From an uncultured Eubacteriales bacterium (GTDB lineage Bacteria > Bacillota > Clostridia > Tissierellales > Peptoniphilaceae), in NCBI GenBank assembly GCA_900539225.1, contig UQBO01000008.1, positions 1-64,000 of the forward strand: a stretch of DNA of 64,000 nt, read 5' to 3'. Below are positions 49,185 through 57,834 of this stretch, in pieces. The notes below the pieces were generated by a model that did no database searches, was not told the origin of the DNA, and saw nothing but the letters and a program-made list of their open reading frames with translations. Positions within the stretch are counted from its first letter, which is position 1, and each line of letters starts with the position of its first letter. A program made the translations under genes and the position numbers.

Positions 49185-49953
49185 GATTCATCTTGTAAAT
49201 TTCATAAAGGCCTAATAATGTTAGATTTGGCTCGATAAGGTTTACATATTCGCTATGAACTGCAACTTTCTCAGAAAGTCCGCCTGTTGCAACGATTAGA
49301 ACCTCGTCCTTTGTCTTTCCTATCTCTTGTAAAATCTTCTTTATGATGTAGTCCATCTCCCCAATCTTTGAGTTCATAATACCGCTTTTGATGCTCTCAA
49401 CAGTGTTTTTGCCAAGAACGTGCTCAGGCATTTCAAGCTCAACGCGTGGAAGCTTTGATGTTCTCTCAGATAGAGCGTCCATCGATATCTTAAAGCCTGG
49501 CGTAATGATGCCGCCTAAGTAGTCGCCTTTTTCATTTAAGTAGTGATAAGTGTTTGCCGTACCTAAATCTATGACTATAGCGGGCTTATTTGTGATGGCT
49601 CTAACGGCTACTGAGTTTACTATATTGTCCGAGCCGACTTCCTTTGGATTGTCCATGACAATGTTGATCTTTGTCTTAAGATTTTTGCCGACAAGCTCTG
49701 CGTCAACCCCAAAATATTTTTTGATTGCATCAATCAGTGGTCCTGTCACAGGCGGCACCACCGATGAGATGATGGCAACATTTATATCTTTTGCATCGAC
49801 TTTTGCAAAATCTAAAAAGTCATGAAAGATGATGCCATATTCATCCAAAGTTTTATCCTTATCAGTCGATAGCCTAAAGCTTTCTTTCATATTATTATCG
49901 TCGAACAAGCCTAAAACTATGTTAGTATTGCCGACATCCATTGCTAATAGCAT
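49177..49953 (-). CDS. coaX: Type III pantothenate kinase
   Basis: This 258-residue ASKHA-fold kinase phosphorylates pantothenate, the first step to coenzyme A. Landmarks are AMDVGNTNIVLGLFDD, SSVVPPVTGPL, GSDNIVNSVAVRAI, IVIDLGTANTYHYL and GGIITPGFKISMDALSERTSKLP. The preceding gene encodes an ECF S component, probably for pantothenate uptake, which makes functional sense. In Bacillus coaX lies next to ftsH, and ftsH is only 2.5 kb away here. Confidence 0.96.
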   Translation of the reverse strand: MLLAMDVGNTNIVLGLFDDNNMKESFRLSTDKDKTLDEYGIIFHDFLDFAKVDAKDINVAIISSVVPPVTGPLIDAIKKYFGVDAELVGKNLKTKINIVMDNPKEVGSDNIVNSVAVRAITNKPAIVIDLGTANTYHYLNEKGDYLGGIITPGFKISMDALSERTSKLPRVELEMPEHVLGKNTVESIKSGIMNSKIGEMDYIIKKILQEIGKTKDEVLIVATGGLSEKVAVHSEYVNLIEPNLTLLGLYEIYKMNHA

Positions 49954-49955
49954 AA

Positions 49956-50708
49956 TTATCTCCTTTCAATTGCTAGTACTCTTGAAGCAATAACAGTCAC
50001 CGCTACTATGGCTATGATAAGTTCAGGAATTGCGTTTGTTGTTGCAATCGCTAGTATATAGCCCTTCGAAGCACCAGAATCTAGTCCAAGCGCTCCCTCT
50101 ATAAACGTGCCATAGATTAAATACATAAATGAAAGTACAAGTCCAGTGTTTACAAGCGTTCCAACGAAAGTTGGCACGACTATGTCAAGTCTGTACTTTT
50201 TCGAGCCTTTGATAATAAAGGCAAGTATCATAAGTGTAAGCAGCAAGAATACTGCGTTAACCACTTTGATTATGGTCTTGATCTCGGGACTTCCGACATA
50301 TAGGATGACCCATCTTAAGTAGTAGATGAAGATCAGCGTAAAGACTGTTAAAGTGATTACTTTGTTAGTTTTTTCATCTCTTTTACTCATAAATTTAAAT
50401 ACAAGACCCGATAGTAGTCCTATCAAAACTCTTGGCACAACCGCTATAATCGGGTTTAAAAATACTAGGGATATAGGATTTGGCTTGATGATAGCATTGA
50501 TTATGCTTGTGATGCCAAAAACAAATCCGACGATGGCCCCAATAAGTGGACCTTCTAGTATACCCGCCAAAATGACTGGTATATGTAGCGTCGTTGCATT
50601 AGTTAGACCAACTGGCACGAAACCTATCGGCGTAAATGCGAATAGTAGTACGATAGCTATGTATATAGCTGTGTACGCAACTCTTTTTGAGTTCTTGCTC
50701 ATGTTCAT
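49956..50708 (-). CDS. ECF transporter S component, probably for pantothenate
   Basis: This 250-residue protein has about six hydrophobic segments. TLHIPVILAGILEGPLIGAI, FGITSIINAI and NPIIAVVPRVLIGLLSG are typical of S components of energy-coupling factor vitamin importers of the PanT-like group. Adjacency to coaX suggests pantothenate; other vitamins cannot be excluded. The frame extends upstream, but the ATG at 50708 follows GGAGG at 7 nt and starts the conserved region. The shared ECF A/T subunits are not in the window. Confidence 0.87.
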   Translation of the reverse strand: MNMSKNSKRVAYTAIYIAIVLLFAFTPIGFVPVGLTNATTLHIPVILAGILEGPLIGAIVGFVFGITSIINAIIKPNPISLVFLNPIIAVVPRVLIGLLSGLVFKFMSKRDEKTNKVITLTVFTLIFIYYLRWVILYVGSPEIKTIIKVVNAVFLLLTLMILAFIIKGSKKYRLDIVVPTFVGTLVNTGLVLSFMYLIYGTFIEGALGLDSGASKGYILAIATTNAIPELIIAIVAVTVIASRVLAIERR

Positions 50709-50760
50709 AAAATTACCTCCATTCCGGTTCGCTAAGGATACCGTTTGTTTTACGATAAAT

Positions 50761-50790
50761 ATTATAGCACAAAAAGCATCACCATTGCAA
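50761..50790 (-). promoter_or_regulatory. Promoter of the ECF-coaX-dus operon
   Basis: The minus-strand TTGCAA (50785-50790) and TATAAT (50761-50766) have an 18-bp spacer. The leader of about 45 nt contains a short hairpin CGGT/ACCG (50725-50728 with 50740-50743). Confidence 0.65.
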
Positions 50791-50795
50791 TGATT

Positions 50796-50828
50796 AAAAA
50801 AATAAGCAGCCAATATAATGACTGCTTA
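50796..50828 (-). terminator. Terminator of the DUF819 gene
   Basis: The stem TAAGCAG (50803-50809)/CTGCTTA (50822-50828) is followed on the minus strand by seven T. Confidence 0.8.
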
Positions 50829-50862
50829 CTCTGTAATAATATAGTTTACTAATTAATTCTTT

Positions 50863-52077
50863 TTATTGTAGTATTGTTCCTACTAAAATACCGTACCAGT
50901 TACCTAATACGTAGCCAAGTGTACCAACTAATAGTGCTGGAACGATAAGTGCTTGCCAGCCCTTAGATACAGCCATAGCTGCTGCTGTTGTTGGTCCACC
51001 AACGTTTGCGTTCGAAGCAATGATAACTTCTTCGATTGAGAATTTGAATATCTTGCCAAATAGTAGTGATATGATTAAGTTTGTGAATACTATGATAGCT
51101 GCTAGTGCTAATAGTAGTGGAGATTGTTCGATGATTAACTTTAATGAAGCTGGTGCTCCGATTACAGCGAAGAATAAATAGATTAAGAAAGTACCGATTT
51201 CTTGGCTGCCATTAATCTTTTCGAAGAAGCCGCTAAATACTGATGCAAGTATCATAGTGATAGTTGTCATGATTAGGTATTTGTTACCTAATAGACCGTT
51301 AAATAATTGCAATACAAAGTTGCTTGTAGGTATAACTGAACCTAAGAATGAAGCAATAAGGTCTGATACAGTAACGATTAGGAAGGCACTTGCAACTACT
51401 GTTGCTATATCAAGTAATGATATATTCTTTGCTCCCCAATATTGAGCTGCCATAGTCTTGCTGCTGTCTTTAAGGTCAGCGTTCTTTTCAAGTTCATCGA
51501 TGTATGGGTGTTTGTAAGCTTTTTGAATAAATGTCATACCTGGTAGAGCTATAAGCACGAAGAAGTATAAAGCCATAAGTAGGTTATCTGCAACTAGTGC
51601 CGCACTTGTAATTGATTGATCAACTGCATAGTTGTCAGCCATAGCTACGAAGTTAACGCTACCTCCTGTGTATGTTCCTGTGAACATAGGGATAATATTG
51701 CCAATATCTGATATAGCGCCTCTTAAAATATAAAATGCTGCGAAAGAACCAAGTATAGTTCCTAATGAACTTAGTAGATAAATAATGAATACTCTTCCTG
51801 ATTCTTTAGCAATTTTCTTGATATTTGCTTTGAATAATAGCATAGGTACTGCTAGAGGTACTACGTAGTCCCAAACCGCGTCGTAAACTGGTGCACCAGC
51901 TGGGATTAGGTTCACGTTTGATAGTATCATAGTGATAGTTAGCGCTAGGATACAACCTGTTACCTTGTTTGCCCATTTGTACTTTTGTTCTAGGAATATA
52001 GCTAGAGCTGCTGAGCAGGCTAAAACTGTCCATAGAGCCCAAGTATTCTCAGGCGAAATAAAACTTGCTAAAAACAT
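50863..52077 (-). CDS. DUF819 family membrane protein
   Basis: This 404-residue integral membrane protein has about eleven hydrophobic segments. The start ENTWALWTVLACSAALAIFLEQ, then PLAVPMLLFKANIKKI, TGTYTGGSVNFVAMA and ASNANVGGPTTAAAMAV, identify the DUF819 (YjcL-like) family. Two glycine-rich re-entrant-like loops (GGSVN and GGPTTA) suggest a transporter or exchanger. Function is unknown. It is a single gene with its own promoter and terminator. Confidence 0.92.
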   Translation of the reverse strand: MFLASFISPENTWALWTVLACSAALAIFLEQKYKWANKVTGCILALTITMILSNVNLIPAGAPVYDAVWDYVVPLAVPMLLFKANIKKIAKESGRVFIIYLLSSLGTILGSFAAFYILRGAISDIGNIIPMFTGTYTGGSVNFVAMADNYAVDQSITSAALVADNLLMALYFFVLIALPGMTFIQKAYKHPYIDELEKNADLKDSSKTMAAQYWGAKNISLLDIATVVASAFLIVTVSDLIASFLGSVIPTSNFVLQLFNGLLGNKYLIMTTITMILASVFSGFFEKINGSQEIGTFLIYLFFAVIGAPASLKLIIEQSPLLLALAAIIVFTNLIISLLFGKIFKFSIEEVIIASNANVGGPTTAAAMAVSKGWQALIVPALLVGTLGYVLGNWYGILVGTILQ

Positions 52078-52113
52078 AAAATCACTCCTTTATAGTAAAC
52101 TATTACAATAATA

Positions 52114-52142
52114 ATTATATCACTAGATAAATATTTTTTCAA
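52114..52142 (-). promoter_or_regulatory. Promoter of the DUF819 gene
   Basis: The minus-strand TTGAAA (52137-52142) and TATAAT (52114-52119) have a 17-bp spacer, 37 bp upstream of the start. Confidence 0.75.
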
Positions 52143-52245
52143 GTATAAATGCTTATTTGTATAAATTTTTCTTATTCTTTCTTGAGTATTTGGTAAATTA
52201 ATCAATAGTGATTGACATCTGCTAATGCTTTTGCGCACCATAGTT

Positions 52246-52380
52246 CATCCGCGCGACAGATGTCATTAGCTCGTCATATATCATCTACTCGTCATATGCC
52301 ATCCGCCCGTCATATACCATCTACCCGTCATATATCATCCGCTCGTCATATGGCATCTGCCCGTCATATGCCATCTGCTA
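52246..52380. repeat. 18-bp tandem repeat between ftsH and the DUF819 gene
   Basis: About seven and a half units of the form CATCYRCYCGTCATATRY run head to tail: 52246, 52264, 52282, 52300, 52318, 52336, 52354, then a broken unit at 52372. Inner units differ at three to five positions and outer ones more. It lies in the 367-bp gap 52078-52444, which otherwise holds only the DUF819 promoter and the ftsH terminator. There are no spacers, so it is not CRISPR. Confidence 0.95.
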
Positions 52381-52411
52381 GAAACTTGCTTAGCAAAGCC
52401 ATTGGCAATAT

Positions 52412-52436
52412 AAAAAGCACCTGCCTAAGCAAGTGC
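52412..52436 (-). terminator. Terminator of ftsH
   Basis: The stem GCACCTGC (52417-52424)/GCAAGTGC (52429-52436) with a 4-nt loop is followed on the minus strand by TTTTT. It lies 8 nt after the ftsH stop. Confidence 0.85.
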
Positions 52437-52444
52437 TCTATATA

Positions 52445-54256
52445 CTATTCACCAAGAACTTCTAAAAATTCTTTTCTATTAATTGTTTCTTTTTCAAGAA
52501 GTGTTTGAGCTAATTTCTCTAGCTTATCCTTATGCTCTAGAAGTATTTGTGTTGCTTCTTCTTTCGCTTTCAAGATAAAGTCTTTAATCTCTTGATCTAT
52601 AGCGTATTGAACTTCTTCTGAATAAACTTTTGTTCTGCCATAGTCCCTGCCGATGAAAACGTTTTCGCCTTCATTGTCGTAGCAAACTGGTCCAAGCTTT
52701 TCGCTCATACCGTAGACAGTAACCATGTTTTTCGCAAGGTCTGTAGCTCTTTCGATATCGTTTGATGCGCCTGTAGATATGTCTTTGAAGATGATTTCTT
52801 CGGCAATTCTACCACCAAGTAAGGACTTAAGCATATTCTCCATCATGGACTTAGTTGTGTAATTAAAGTCTTCTTTTGGAAGATATTCTGTGAAGCCGCC
52901 TGCCCTGCCTCTAGGAACTATAGTTATCATGTTGACTGGATATAGCTCGTCTGTGTAGTGACTAACTATAGCGTGGCCTGCTTCGTGGTAGGCAACTATC
53001 TGTCTTTCTTTTTCTATGACTGTTTGTGATTTCTTTTCTGGTCCTGCAACTACCTTGATTGACGCCTCTTGAACAAGTCTCATAGGTATCTTATCAAGAT
53101 TTTCTCTCGCAGTTAATAGAGCCGCTTCGTTTAGAAGGTTCTCTAGGTCTGCTGGTGAGAAGCCAACTGTTTTCTTAGCAATATTTTCTAAGTCAACATC
53201 TTCATCTATCTTTTTGTTCTTTGCATGAACTTCAAGTATCGCCTCTCTCGCCTTAACGTCAGGAAGTGAAACGTAGATATTTCTATCGAATCTACCTGGT
53301 CTTAATAAGGCTTTATCAAGTATGTCAGGTCTATTAGTTGCCGCCATAACGATGATGCCTTCGTTTTGCGAGAAACCGTCCATCTCTACAAGTAGTTGAT
53401 TAAGCGTTTGCTCTCTTTCGTCGTTACCGCCGCCAAGGCCAGCACCTCTTTGTCTACCAACAGCATCGATTTCATCGATAAAGACTATGCATGGAGCATT
53501 CTTCTTCGCTGTTTGGAATAAATCTCTAACTCTTGAAGCACCAACGCCGACAAACATTTCCACAAAGTCTGAACCACTTATAGTGTAGAATGGCACGCCT
53601 GCTTCGCCAGCAACTGCCTTAGATAGATATGTTTTACCTGTACCTGGCTCGCCAACTAGCAAAACGCCTTTTGGTATTCTCGCGCCAAGCTTGATATACT
53701 TCATAGGATTTTTTAAGAAGTCAACTATTTCAAATAGCTCTTCTTTTTCTTCGACAAGTCCTGCAACGTCTGCAAATTTAACGACTTTGCCATTGACAGT
53801 TTTGGACTCTCTTGCTCTGGATCTACCAAAGTTTTGAGGGCTCGTTCCATCTTGAACTCTTGGTGATACTAAGGCTCTCATGATAAACATGAAGAATATC
53901 ATTGATCCAAGCATCATTAGTATGTTTATCATCATTGAGTTATCTCTAGGCATAGTAACGTCGTATTGAAGTTTGTCAGATATAACTCTGTCTTTTACAT
54001 AATCATCATAGATGGATTTCCATACGTTCGGGTCTACCTCTACGTAATCGCTCTTGCCATCGTTCTTTGTATATTTAAATCCGTAGCCTTCTTGGCTAAT
54101 TCTCTTTACTTTTCCATCTTTTATATCGTTTATGAATGTATTGACATTGGCCCTGTCCTCTTCAAAAAAGCCGCCCGAGAAAAATCTCAGCGAAACAAAA
54201 ACAAGTATCAATATAAATGCATAAACAATTATATTTCTCATTGAAGATCTTCTCAA
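52445..54256 (-). CDS. ftsH: ATP-dependent zinc metalloprotease FtsH
   Basis: This 603-residue membrane protease degrades misfolded membrane and regulatory proteins. It has two membrane helices (about residues 8-25 and 105-125) around a small external domain. The AAA+ ATPase follows, with Walker A GEPGTGKT, Walker B IVFIDEIDAVG, the pore loop FVEMFVG and the second region of homology TNRPDILDKALLRPGRFDR. The M41 protease has the zinc motif HEAGH. Start choice: a GTG (54271), a TTG (54256) and an ATG (54241) are in frame. AGGAGG lies 6 nt before the TTG, so I prefer it. It follows hpt at 1 nt, as in the conserved tilS-hpt-ftsH operon. Confidence 0.97.
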   Translation of the reverse strand: MRRSSMRNIIVYAFILILVFVSLRFFSGGFFEEDRANVNTFINDIKDGKVKRISQEGYGFKYTKNDGKSDYVEVDPNVWKSIYDDYVKDRVISDKLQYDVTMPRDNSMMINILMMLGSMIFFMFIMRALVSPRVQDGTSPQNFGRSRARESKTVNGKVVKFADVAGLVEEKEELFEIVDFLKNPMKYIKLGARIPKGVLLVGEPGTGKTYLSKAVAGEAGVPFYTISGSDFVEMFVGVGASRVRDLFQTAKKNAPCIVFIDEIDAVGRQRGAGLGGGNDEREQTLNQLLVEMDGFSQNEGIIVMAATNRPDILDKALLRPGRFDRNIYVSLPDVKAREAILEVHAKNKKIDEDVDLENIAKKTVGFSPADLENLLNEAALLTARENLDKIPMRLVQEASIKVVAGPEKKSQTVIEKERQIVAYHEAGHAIVSHYTDELYPVNMITIVPRGRAGGFTEYLPKEDFNYTTKSMMENMLKSLLGGRIAEEIIFKDISTGASNDIERATDLAKNMVTVYGMSEKLGPVCYDNEGENVFIGRDYGRTKVYSEEVQYAIDQEIKDFILKAKEEATQILLEHKDKLEKLAQTLLEKETINRKEFLEVLGE

Positions 54257-54257
54257 T

Positions 54258-54806
54258 TTATTCCTCCTCACTTAAACAAGTTTCGTCTAAAACTCCAATA
54301 TATGGCAGATTCCTTAAGTGCTCGTTATAATCAAGGCCGTATCCGATGATAAACTTATCAGGTATTTCAAAGCCAACGTAGTCAACTTTTATATCTACGA
54401 CTCTTCTATCACTTTTGTTAAGCAGTGTAACTATCTTAACTGATTTTGCTCCCTTATTTAAAAGGTACTCATGAAGACACTTTAGCGTAAAGCCTGAGTC
54501 AATGATGTCTTCGATGATAAGTATGTCCTCACCTTTTGGATCAAACTCCATATCTAGCTTTATATTAACTTGGCCATCTGATTTAGTCTTGCTTCCGTAG
54601 CTTGAGGCTCTCATAAAGTCAACTCTAAGCTCGTTATTTTCAACATTCTTTATTAAATCTCCCATAAATACAAAGGATCCCTTTAGTATACCAACGAAGA
54701 TTGGGCTCTTGCCTTTGTAATCCTCAGTCAATTGTTTTGCTAGTTTTAAAACTTTTGCTTGAATTTCTTCTTCTGTGAACATTATTTCTTTAATTCTATA
54801 AGCCAT
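54258..54806 (-). CDS. hpt: Hypoxanthine phosphoribosyltransferase
   Basis: This 182-residue purine salvage enzyme converts hypoxanthine and guanine to IMP and GMP. Landmarks are PIFVGILKGSFVFMGDLI, the PRPP-binding loop ILIIEDIIDSGFTLKCL, and VDYVGFEIPDKFIIGYGLDY. The second of two adjacent ATGs (54806) lies 6 nt from GGAGG and is preferred. It overlaps tilS by 11 nt. Confidence 0.96.
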   Translation of the reverse strand: MAYRIKEIMFTEEEIQAKVLKLAKQLTEDYKGKSPIFVGILKGSFVFMGDLIKNVENNELRVDFMRASSYGSKTKSDGQVNIKLDMEFDPKGEDILIIEDIIDSGFTLKCLHEYLLNKGAKSVKIVTLLNKSDRRVVDIKVDYVGFEIPDKFIIGYGLDYNEHLRNLPYIGVLDETCLSEEE

Positions 54807-56151
54807 CATTACCCTCCATTATAACGTTTAGATAGTTTTTAGTTTTGCTGCTTGCTCTATATTTATCAGCAATGTCATAGCCCACAACGTAGGCTATCTC
54901 GTCACCATTCATCAGAAACAAAACTTTACTTCTATCGTCCGAAGACACTTTTTTATCAACAAAGTAGTCCTTAATCTTCTTAGAACCCTTCATACCGAAG
55001 GGGTTAAACCTATCGCCACTGCGTCTATTTCTAAGACTAAGCTTACCCGTCAATAAATCGTAGTCTAGGTACTTTTTGCTAAGTATTTTATCACTTAATA
55101 CAAATTTGAATTTACTGCCATAAATATTGTATACTTTATCCAATTTAAAGTCAAGCGATATTTCTTCTGAAAGCTCATTATCATCAAGCTTTTTGAATAT
55201 AGTTTTGTCAAAATCATTCACAAGATAATGCTTGCCATCTATATCATATTTTTTACCCGAATCGAGCGAAATTAAATTAATCATGTCCTCGATATTGTCT
55301 TTGCTAATATTGTTTAAATAATTTAAATTATCTCTTAAAAATTTTCTTAAGATAAGAGTCTTTTCATAGTGACCGAGCTTATTGAAGCCCTCTCTGTCAA
55401 TGGTATTGGCCTTGATTATGGATTTATACTTATCATTAATAATATCTTCGAGATAAATATTATTTTCTTTTGCAATAGATGCGAGCCTCGACATAGACGA
55501 AACGATATTCTCATTAAAATTCTTCTTGATAAATGGAATAATCTCGTTACGAATCATGTTTCTTTTGTAATCGTTAGTAAAGTTCGTCGAATCGTCGACA
55601 TAGTGGATATTATTTTCTTTTAAAAAATCAAGTATCTCTGACTTTTCAAAGCAAAGTATAGGCCTTATGTAAAAGTCCCTTCTAAGTGGAATCGATTCAA
55701 GTCCATCAAGGCCAGTGCCTCTAAATATGTTTAGAAATATGGTCTCGGCTACATCGTTTTCATTGTGAGCGATGGCGACCTTATCTGCCTTGTACTTTTC
55801 CTTAATCTCTTCGAAGAAAAGGTATCGTAGCTTGCGGCCTGCCTCTTCACAAGTAAGTGAGTGCTCCTTGGCATAGCCTGCCATGTCGATGTGCTCTACT
55901 TCATATATAAGTCCGTTTTTTTCTGCGAGCTTCTTAACAAAGTCTTCGTCTCTTTGTGCTTCAGCGCCTCTAAGCCCATGGTTCACGTGAGAGACTATAA
56001 TCTTAAGATCGTAATCATCCTTGATAGCTAAGAGCATTTCAAGCATAAAAACAGAGTCGGAGCCGCCTGATACAGCGCTGACTATGCTGTCGCCTTTCTC
56101 GATTAAATTATTTTCTTCGATGAAATTTTTGAACTTTTCTAAACTATTCAT
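54796..56151 (-). CDS. tilS: tRNA(Ile)-lysidine synthetase
   Basis: This 451-residue enzyme converts C34 of tRNA-Ile(CAU) to lysidine so that it reads AUA. The N-type ATP pyrophosphatase motif is in SAVSGGSDSVFMLEML, followed by VSHVNHGLRGAEAQRDEDFV and HNENDVAETIFLNIFRGTGL. The C-terminal domain contains NRRSGDRFNPFGMKGSKKIKD. Length is normal. It is the first gene of the tilS-hpt-ftsH run. Confidence 0.96.
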   Translation of the reverse strand: MNSLEKFKNFIEENNLIEKGDSIVSAVSGGSDSVFMLEMLLAIKDDYDLKIIVSHVNHGLRGAEAQRDEDFVKKLAEKNGLIYEVEHIDMAGYAKEHSLTCEEAGRKLRYLFFEEIKEKYKADKVAIAHNENDVAETIFLNIFRGTGLDGLESIPLRRDFYIRPILCFEKSEILDFLKENNIHYVDDSTNFTNDYKRNMIRNEIIPFIKKNFNENIVSSMSRLASIAKENNIYLEDIINDKYKSIIKANTIDREGFNKLGHYEKTLILRKFLRDNLNYLNNISKDNIEDMINLISLDSGKKYDIDGKHYLVNDFDKTIFKKLDDNELSEEISLDFKLDKVYNIYGSKFKFVLSDKILSKKYLDYDLLTGKLSLRNRRSGDRFNPFGMKGSKKIKDYFVDKKVSSDDRSKVLFLMNGDEIAYVVGYDIADKYRASSKTKNYLNVIMEGNDGL

Positions 56152-56193
56152 AATAACCTCGCTCTTAGAAAAAATATATAAAGTAAAATTAAA

Positions 56194-56214
56194 GGCTGAA
56201 CAAATTGTTCAACC
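56194..56214 (-). terminator. Terminator of the S1-domain gene
   Basis: A near-perfect inverted repeat (GGCTGAACA/TGTTCAACC type, 9-10 bp arms) is followed on the minus strand by TTTAATTTT. It lies 26 nt after the S1-domain gene stop. Confidence 0.7.
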
Positions 56215-56240
56215 TTGCTAAATTCATATTGCTTAAGAAG

Positions 56241-56723
56241 CTATCTATCGTAATTACCCTTCTTTGAGTGATAGCTGCTCCTTCTGTTTTCTTTAAACTT
56301 CATTTGATCCATCTTCTCAGTACTTTCTTTTAAAAATCTTGAGATCTTATCTTCGAAGCTTAAATCTTGAGACTCTGTCTTTTCTCCTTCCCAAGTGTAG
56401 ATCTTTCTAGCTTGTGGCTTGGAAAAATCTTTTCTTGGCTTTGAGAAATCTTTTTTATTATTAAAATCTCTTTGCTTAACAAATTCTTTTTTTGGAAGAG
56501 TTTGCTTAATTGACAAACTTAGCTTTCCGTTCTCATTTGACAAAACTTTGGCTTTAACCTCTTGTCCCTTCTCTAAAACATCTGAAACGTTTTCTACGTA
56601 ATCATTTGATATCTCCGAGATATGTACAAGACCATTTTGCCCACCTTCTATTTCGATAAAAGCACCGAAATTAGTAATATTAACAACTTTTCCACTCACG
56701 ATGTCTCCAACTGAAAGCGTCAT
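56241..56723 (-). CDS. S1 RNA-binding domain protein (YabR-like)
   Basis: This 160-residue protein has one S1 domain at residues 1-75 (VGDIVSGKVVNITNFGAFIE, GLVHISEISNDYVENV, GKLSLSIKQ) and a basic, low-complexity tail with repeated DFSKPRKDFSKP. It resembles B. subtilis YabR, encoded at the same place beside divIC and tilS. It probably binds RNA or ribosomes. I take the ATG at 56723; a TTG three codons upstream is too close to the ribosome site. Confidence 0.9.
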   Translation of the reverse strand: MTLSVGDIVSGKVVNITNFGAFIEIEGGQNGLVHISEISNDYVENVSDVLEKGQEVKAKVLSNENGKLSLSIKQTLPKKEFVKQRDFNNKKDFSKPRKDFSKPQARKIYTWEGEKTESQDLSFEDKISRFLKESTEKMDQMKFKENRRSSYHSKKGNYDR

Positions 56724-56747
56724 AAAAAACAAAATCCTCCTTAATTA

Positions 56748-57056
56748 TTATTTGTTTTCCTTAAATATATCTGTGTCGACTTTGTCAACAACTTTTATTT
56801 CTTTAGGCTTAATCATTCCTAATTCATCTCTAGCTATTAGTTCAATAAATTCTTGAGTTTTAGACTTAGAAAGCAATACCTTTACGTCTGATATTTCATC
56901 CTTAAGTTCTGCAATCTCCTCTTGCTTTGCCTTATCTTCTTTCACTAATTTATTGTAAGTTACTACTTGATTATAAAAATGGATTGATACGATTAAGAAT
57001 AAGGATATAAGTCCTAACTTAAAAGCTGTAATACCACCTTTTTTATTCTTTTTCAT
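56748..57056 (-). CDS. divIC: Septum formation initiator family protein (DivIC/FtsB)
   Basis: This 102-residue bitopic protein has a short basic N-terminus, one membrane helix (about 12-30, LGLISLFLIVSIHFYN) and a coiled coil (35-65). The family motif IARDELGMIKPKE follows. Such proteins bridge FtsL and FtsQ/DivIB in the divisome. Position between rqcP and yabR matches B. subtilis. Confidence 0.92.
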   Translation of the reverse strand: MKKNKKGGITAFKLGLISLFLIVSIHFYNQVVTYNKLVKEDKAKQEEIAELKDEISDVKVLLSKSKTQEFIELIARDELGMIKPKEIKVVDKVDTDIFKENK

Positions 57057-57074
57057 AATCTCACTCCTTACAAA

Positions 57075-57314
57075 TCATAGCTGTTTATACATCAGCTTAG
57101 CTTGATCCTTATTTGGACTCTCCATCAAGGATAGTACTTCATAGCTTCTGTGCTCATCGTTAAACGTTGTAGTTATAACGTCGCCAATTTTTAATTCGTC
57201 GCCTGGCTTAGCTACTTTTGAATTTATAAGTATCTTGCCGCTCTTCGCAGCATCGTTAGCTACTGTTCTTCTCTTAATAATTCTCGATAGTTTTAAAAAC
57301 TTATCAAGTCTCAT
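57075..57314 (-). CDS. rqcP: S4-domain ribosome quality-control protein RqcP
   Basis: This 79-residue protein is a single S4 RNA-binding domain (MRLDKFLKLSRIIKRRTVAN, then ILINSKVAKPGDELKIGDVI). It matches the YabO/Hsp15 family, which with RqcH helps add alanine tails on stalled 50S subunits. The gene neighbourhood (HU before, divIC after) is the same as for yabO. Confidence 0.92.
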   Translation of the reverse strand: MRLDKFLKLSRIIKRRTVANDAAKSGKILINSKVAKPGDELKIGDVITTTFNDEHRSYEVLSLMESPNKDQAKLMYKQL

Positions 57315-57339
57315 GAAATCACCCTTATGTACATCGTAG

Positions 57340-57362
57340 AAAGTCAGGCAGAGCCTGACTTT
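57340..57362 (-). terminator. Hairpin after the HU gene
   Basis: AAAGTCAGGC (57340-57349) and GCCTGACTTT (57353-57362) form a perfect 10-bp stem with a 3-nt loop. The T-run is short on the minus strand, so partial readthrough into rqcP is likely. Confidence 0.7.
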
Positions 57363-57402
57363 TTACTTATTGTGCTAAAATAAACTTCCCTTAGGGTCTA
57401 GC

Positions 57403-57696
57403 TTATTTTCTTTTTCCTTTAGTGTTAACTGTTTCTTTTAAAGTCTTACCAGCTTTGAAAACAGGTGCTTTTGATGCAGGAATCTTGATTTTTTGCTTAG
57501 GATCTCTTGGGTTTCTTCCTTCTCTAGCTTTTCTGTCCTTTACTTCGAAAGTACCAAAGCCTACTAATTGAACCTTATCACCTTTTTTAAGTGTTTCAGT
57601 AACAACACCTGTAAAAGCATTTAGACAAGCTTCAACGTCTTTCTTAGTCATTTCAGTTTTTTCAGCCATAGCTGCAACTAATTGAGATTTGTTCAT
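57403..57696 (-). CDS. hup: DNA-binding protein HU
   Basis: This 97-residue nucleoid protein has the HU/IHF fold: MNKSQLVAAMAEKTEMTKKD, VQLVGFGTFEVKDRKAREGR and NPRDPKQKIKIPASKAPVFK. It has a strong ribosome site and its own promoter. Nothing is unusual. Confidence 0.97.
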   Translation of the reverse strand: MNKSQLVAAMAEKTEMTKKDVEACLNAFTGVVTETLKKGDKVQLVGFGTFEVKDRKAREGRNPRDPKQKIKIPASKAPVFKAGKTLKETVNTKGKRK

Positions 57697-57755
57697 AATA
57701 AATCCTCCTTTTAAAAAGTGCTTTGAAAAGCCATTTGCGGCTCTTCTATACTTAT

Positions 57756-57783
57756 ATTATAACCTATTTTCGCTAAAAATCAA
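57756..57783 (-). promoter_or_regulatory. Promoter of HU
   Basis: The minus-strand TTGATT (57778-57783) and TATAAT (57756-57761) have a 16-bp spacer, about 60 bp upstream of the HU start. Confidence 0.65.
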
Positions 57784-57834
57784 GGTTTTTTTGCATTTTT
57801 TTGTAATTTTATTGAAAAAATAGCGATTTTTTTA

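Noticed and set aside
52246..52380. CRISPR array
   Set aside because: Units are contiguous with no unique spacers, and no cas genes are present.
52212..52508. Plus-strand frame of 98 codons with SARHMP-type repeats
   Set aside because: It is produced by the 18-bp tandem repeat. It starts at a TTG without a ribosome site and overlaps the ftsH 3' end and terminator.
57340..57362. Terminator of a plus-strand gene
   Set aside because: The T-run is better on the plus strand, but no plus-strand gene precedes it.
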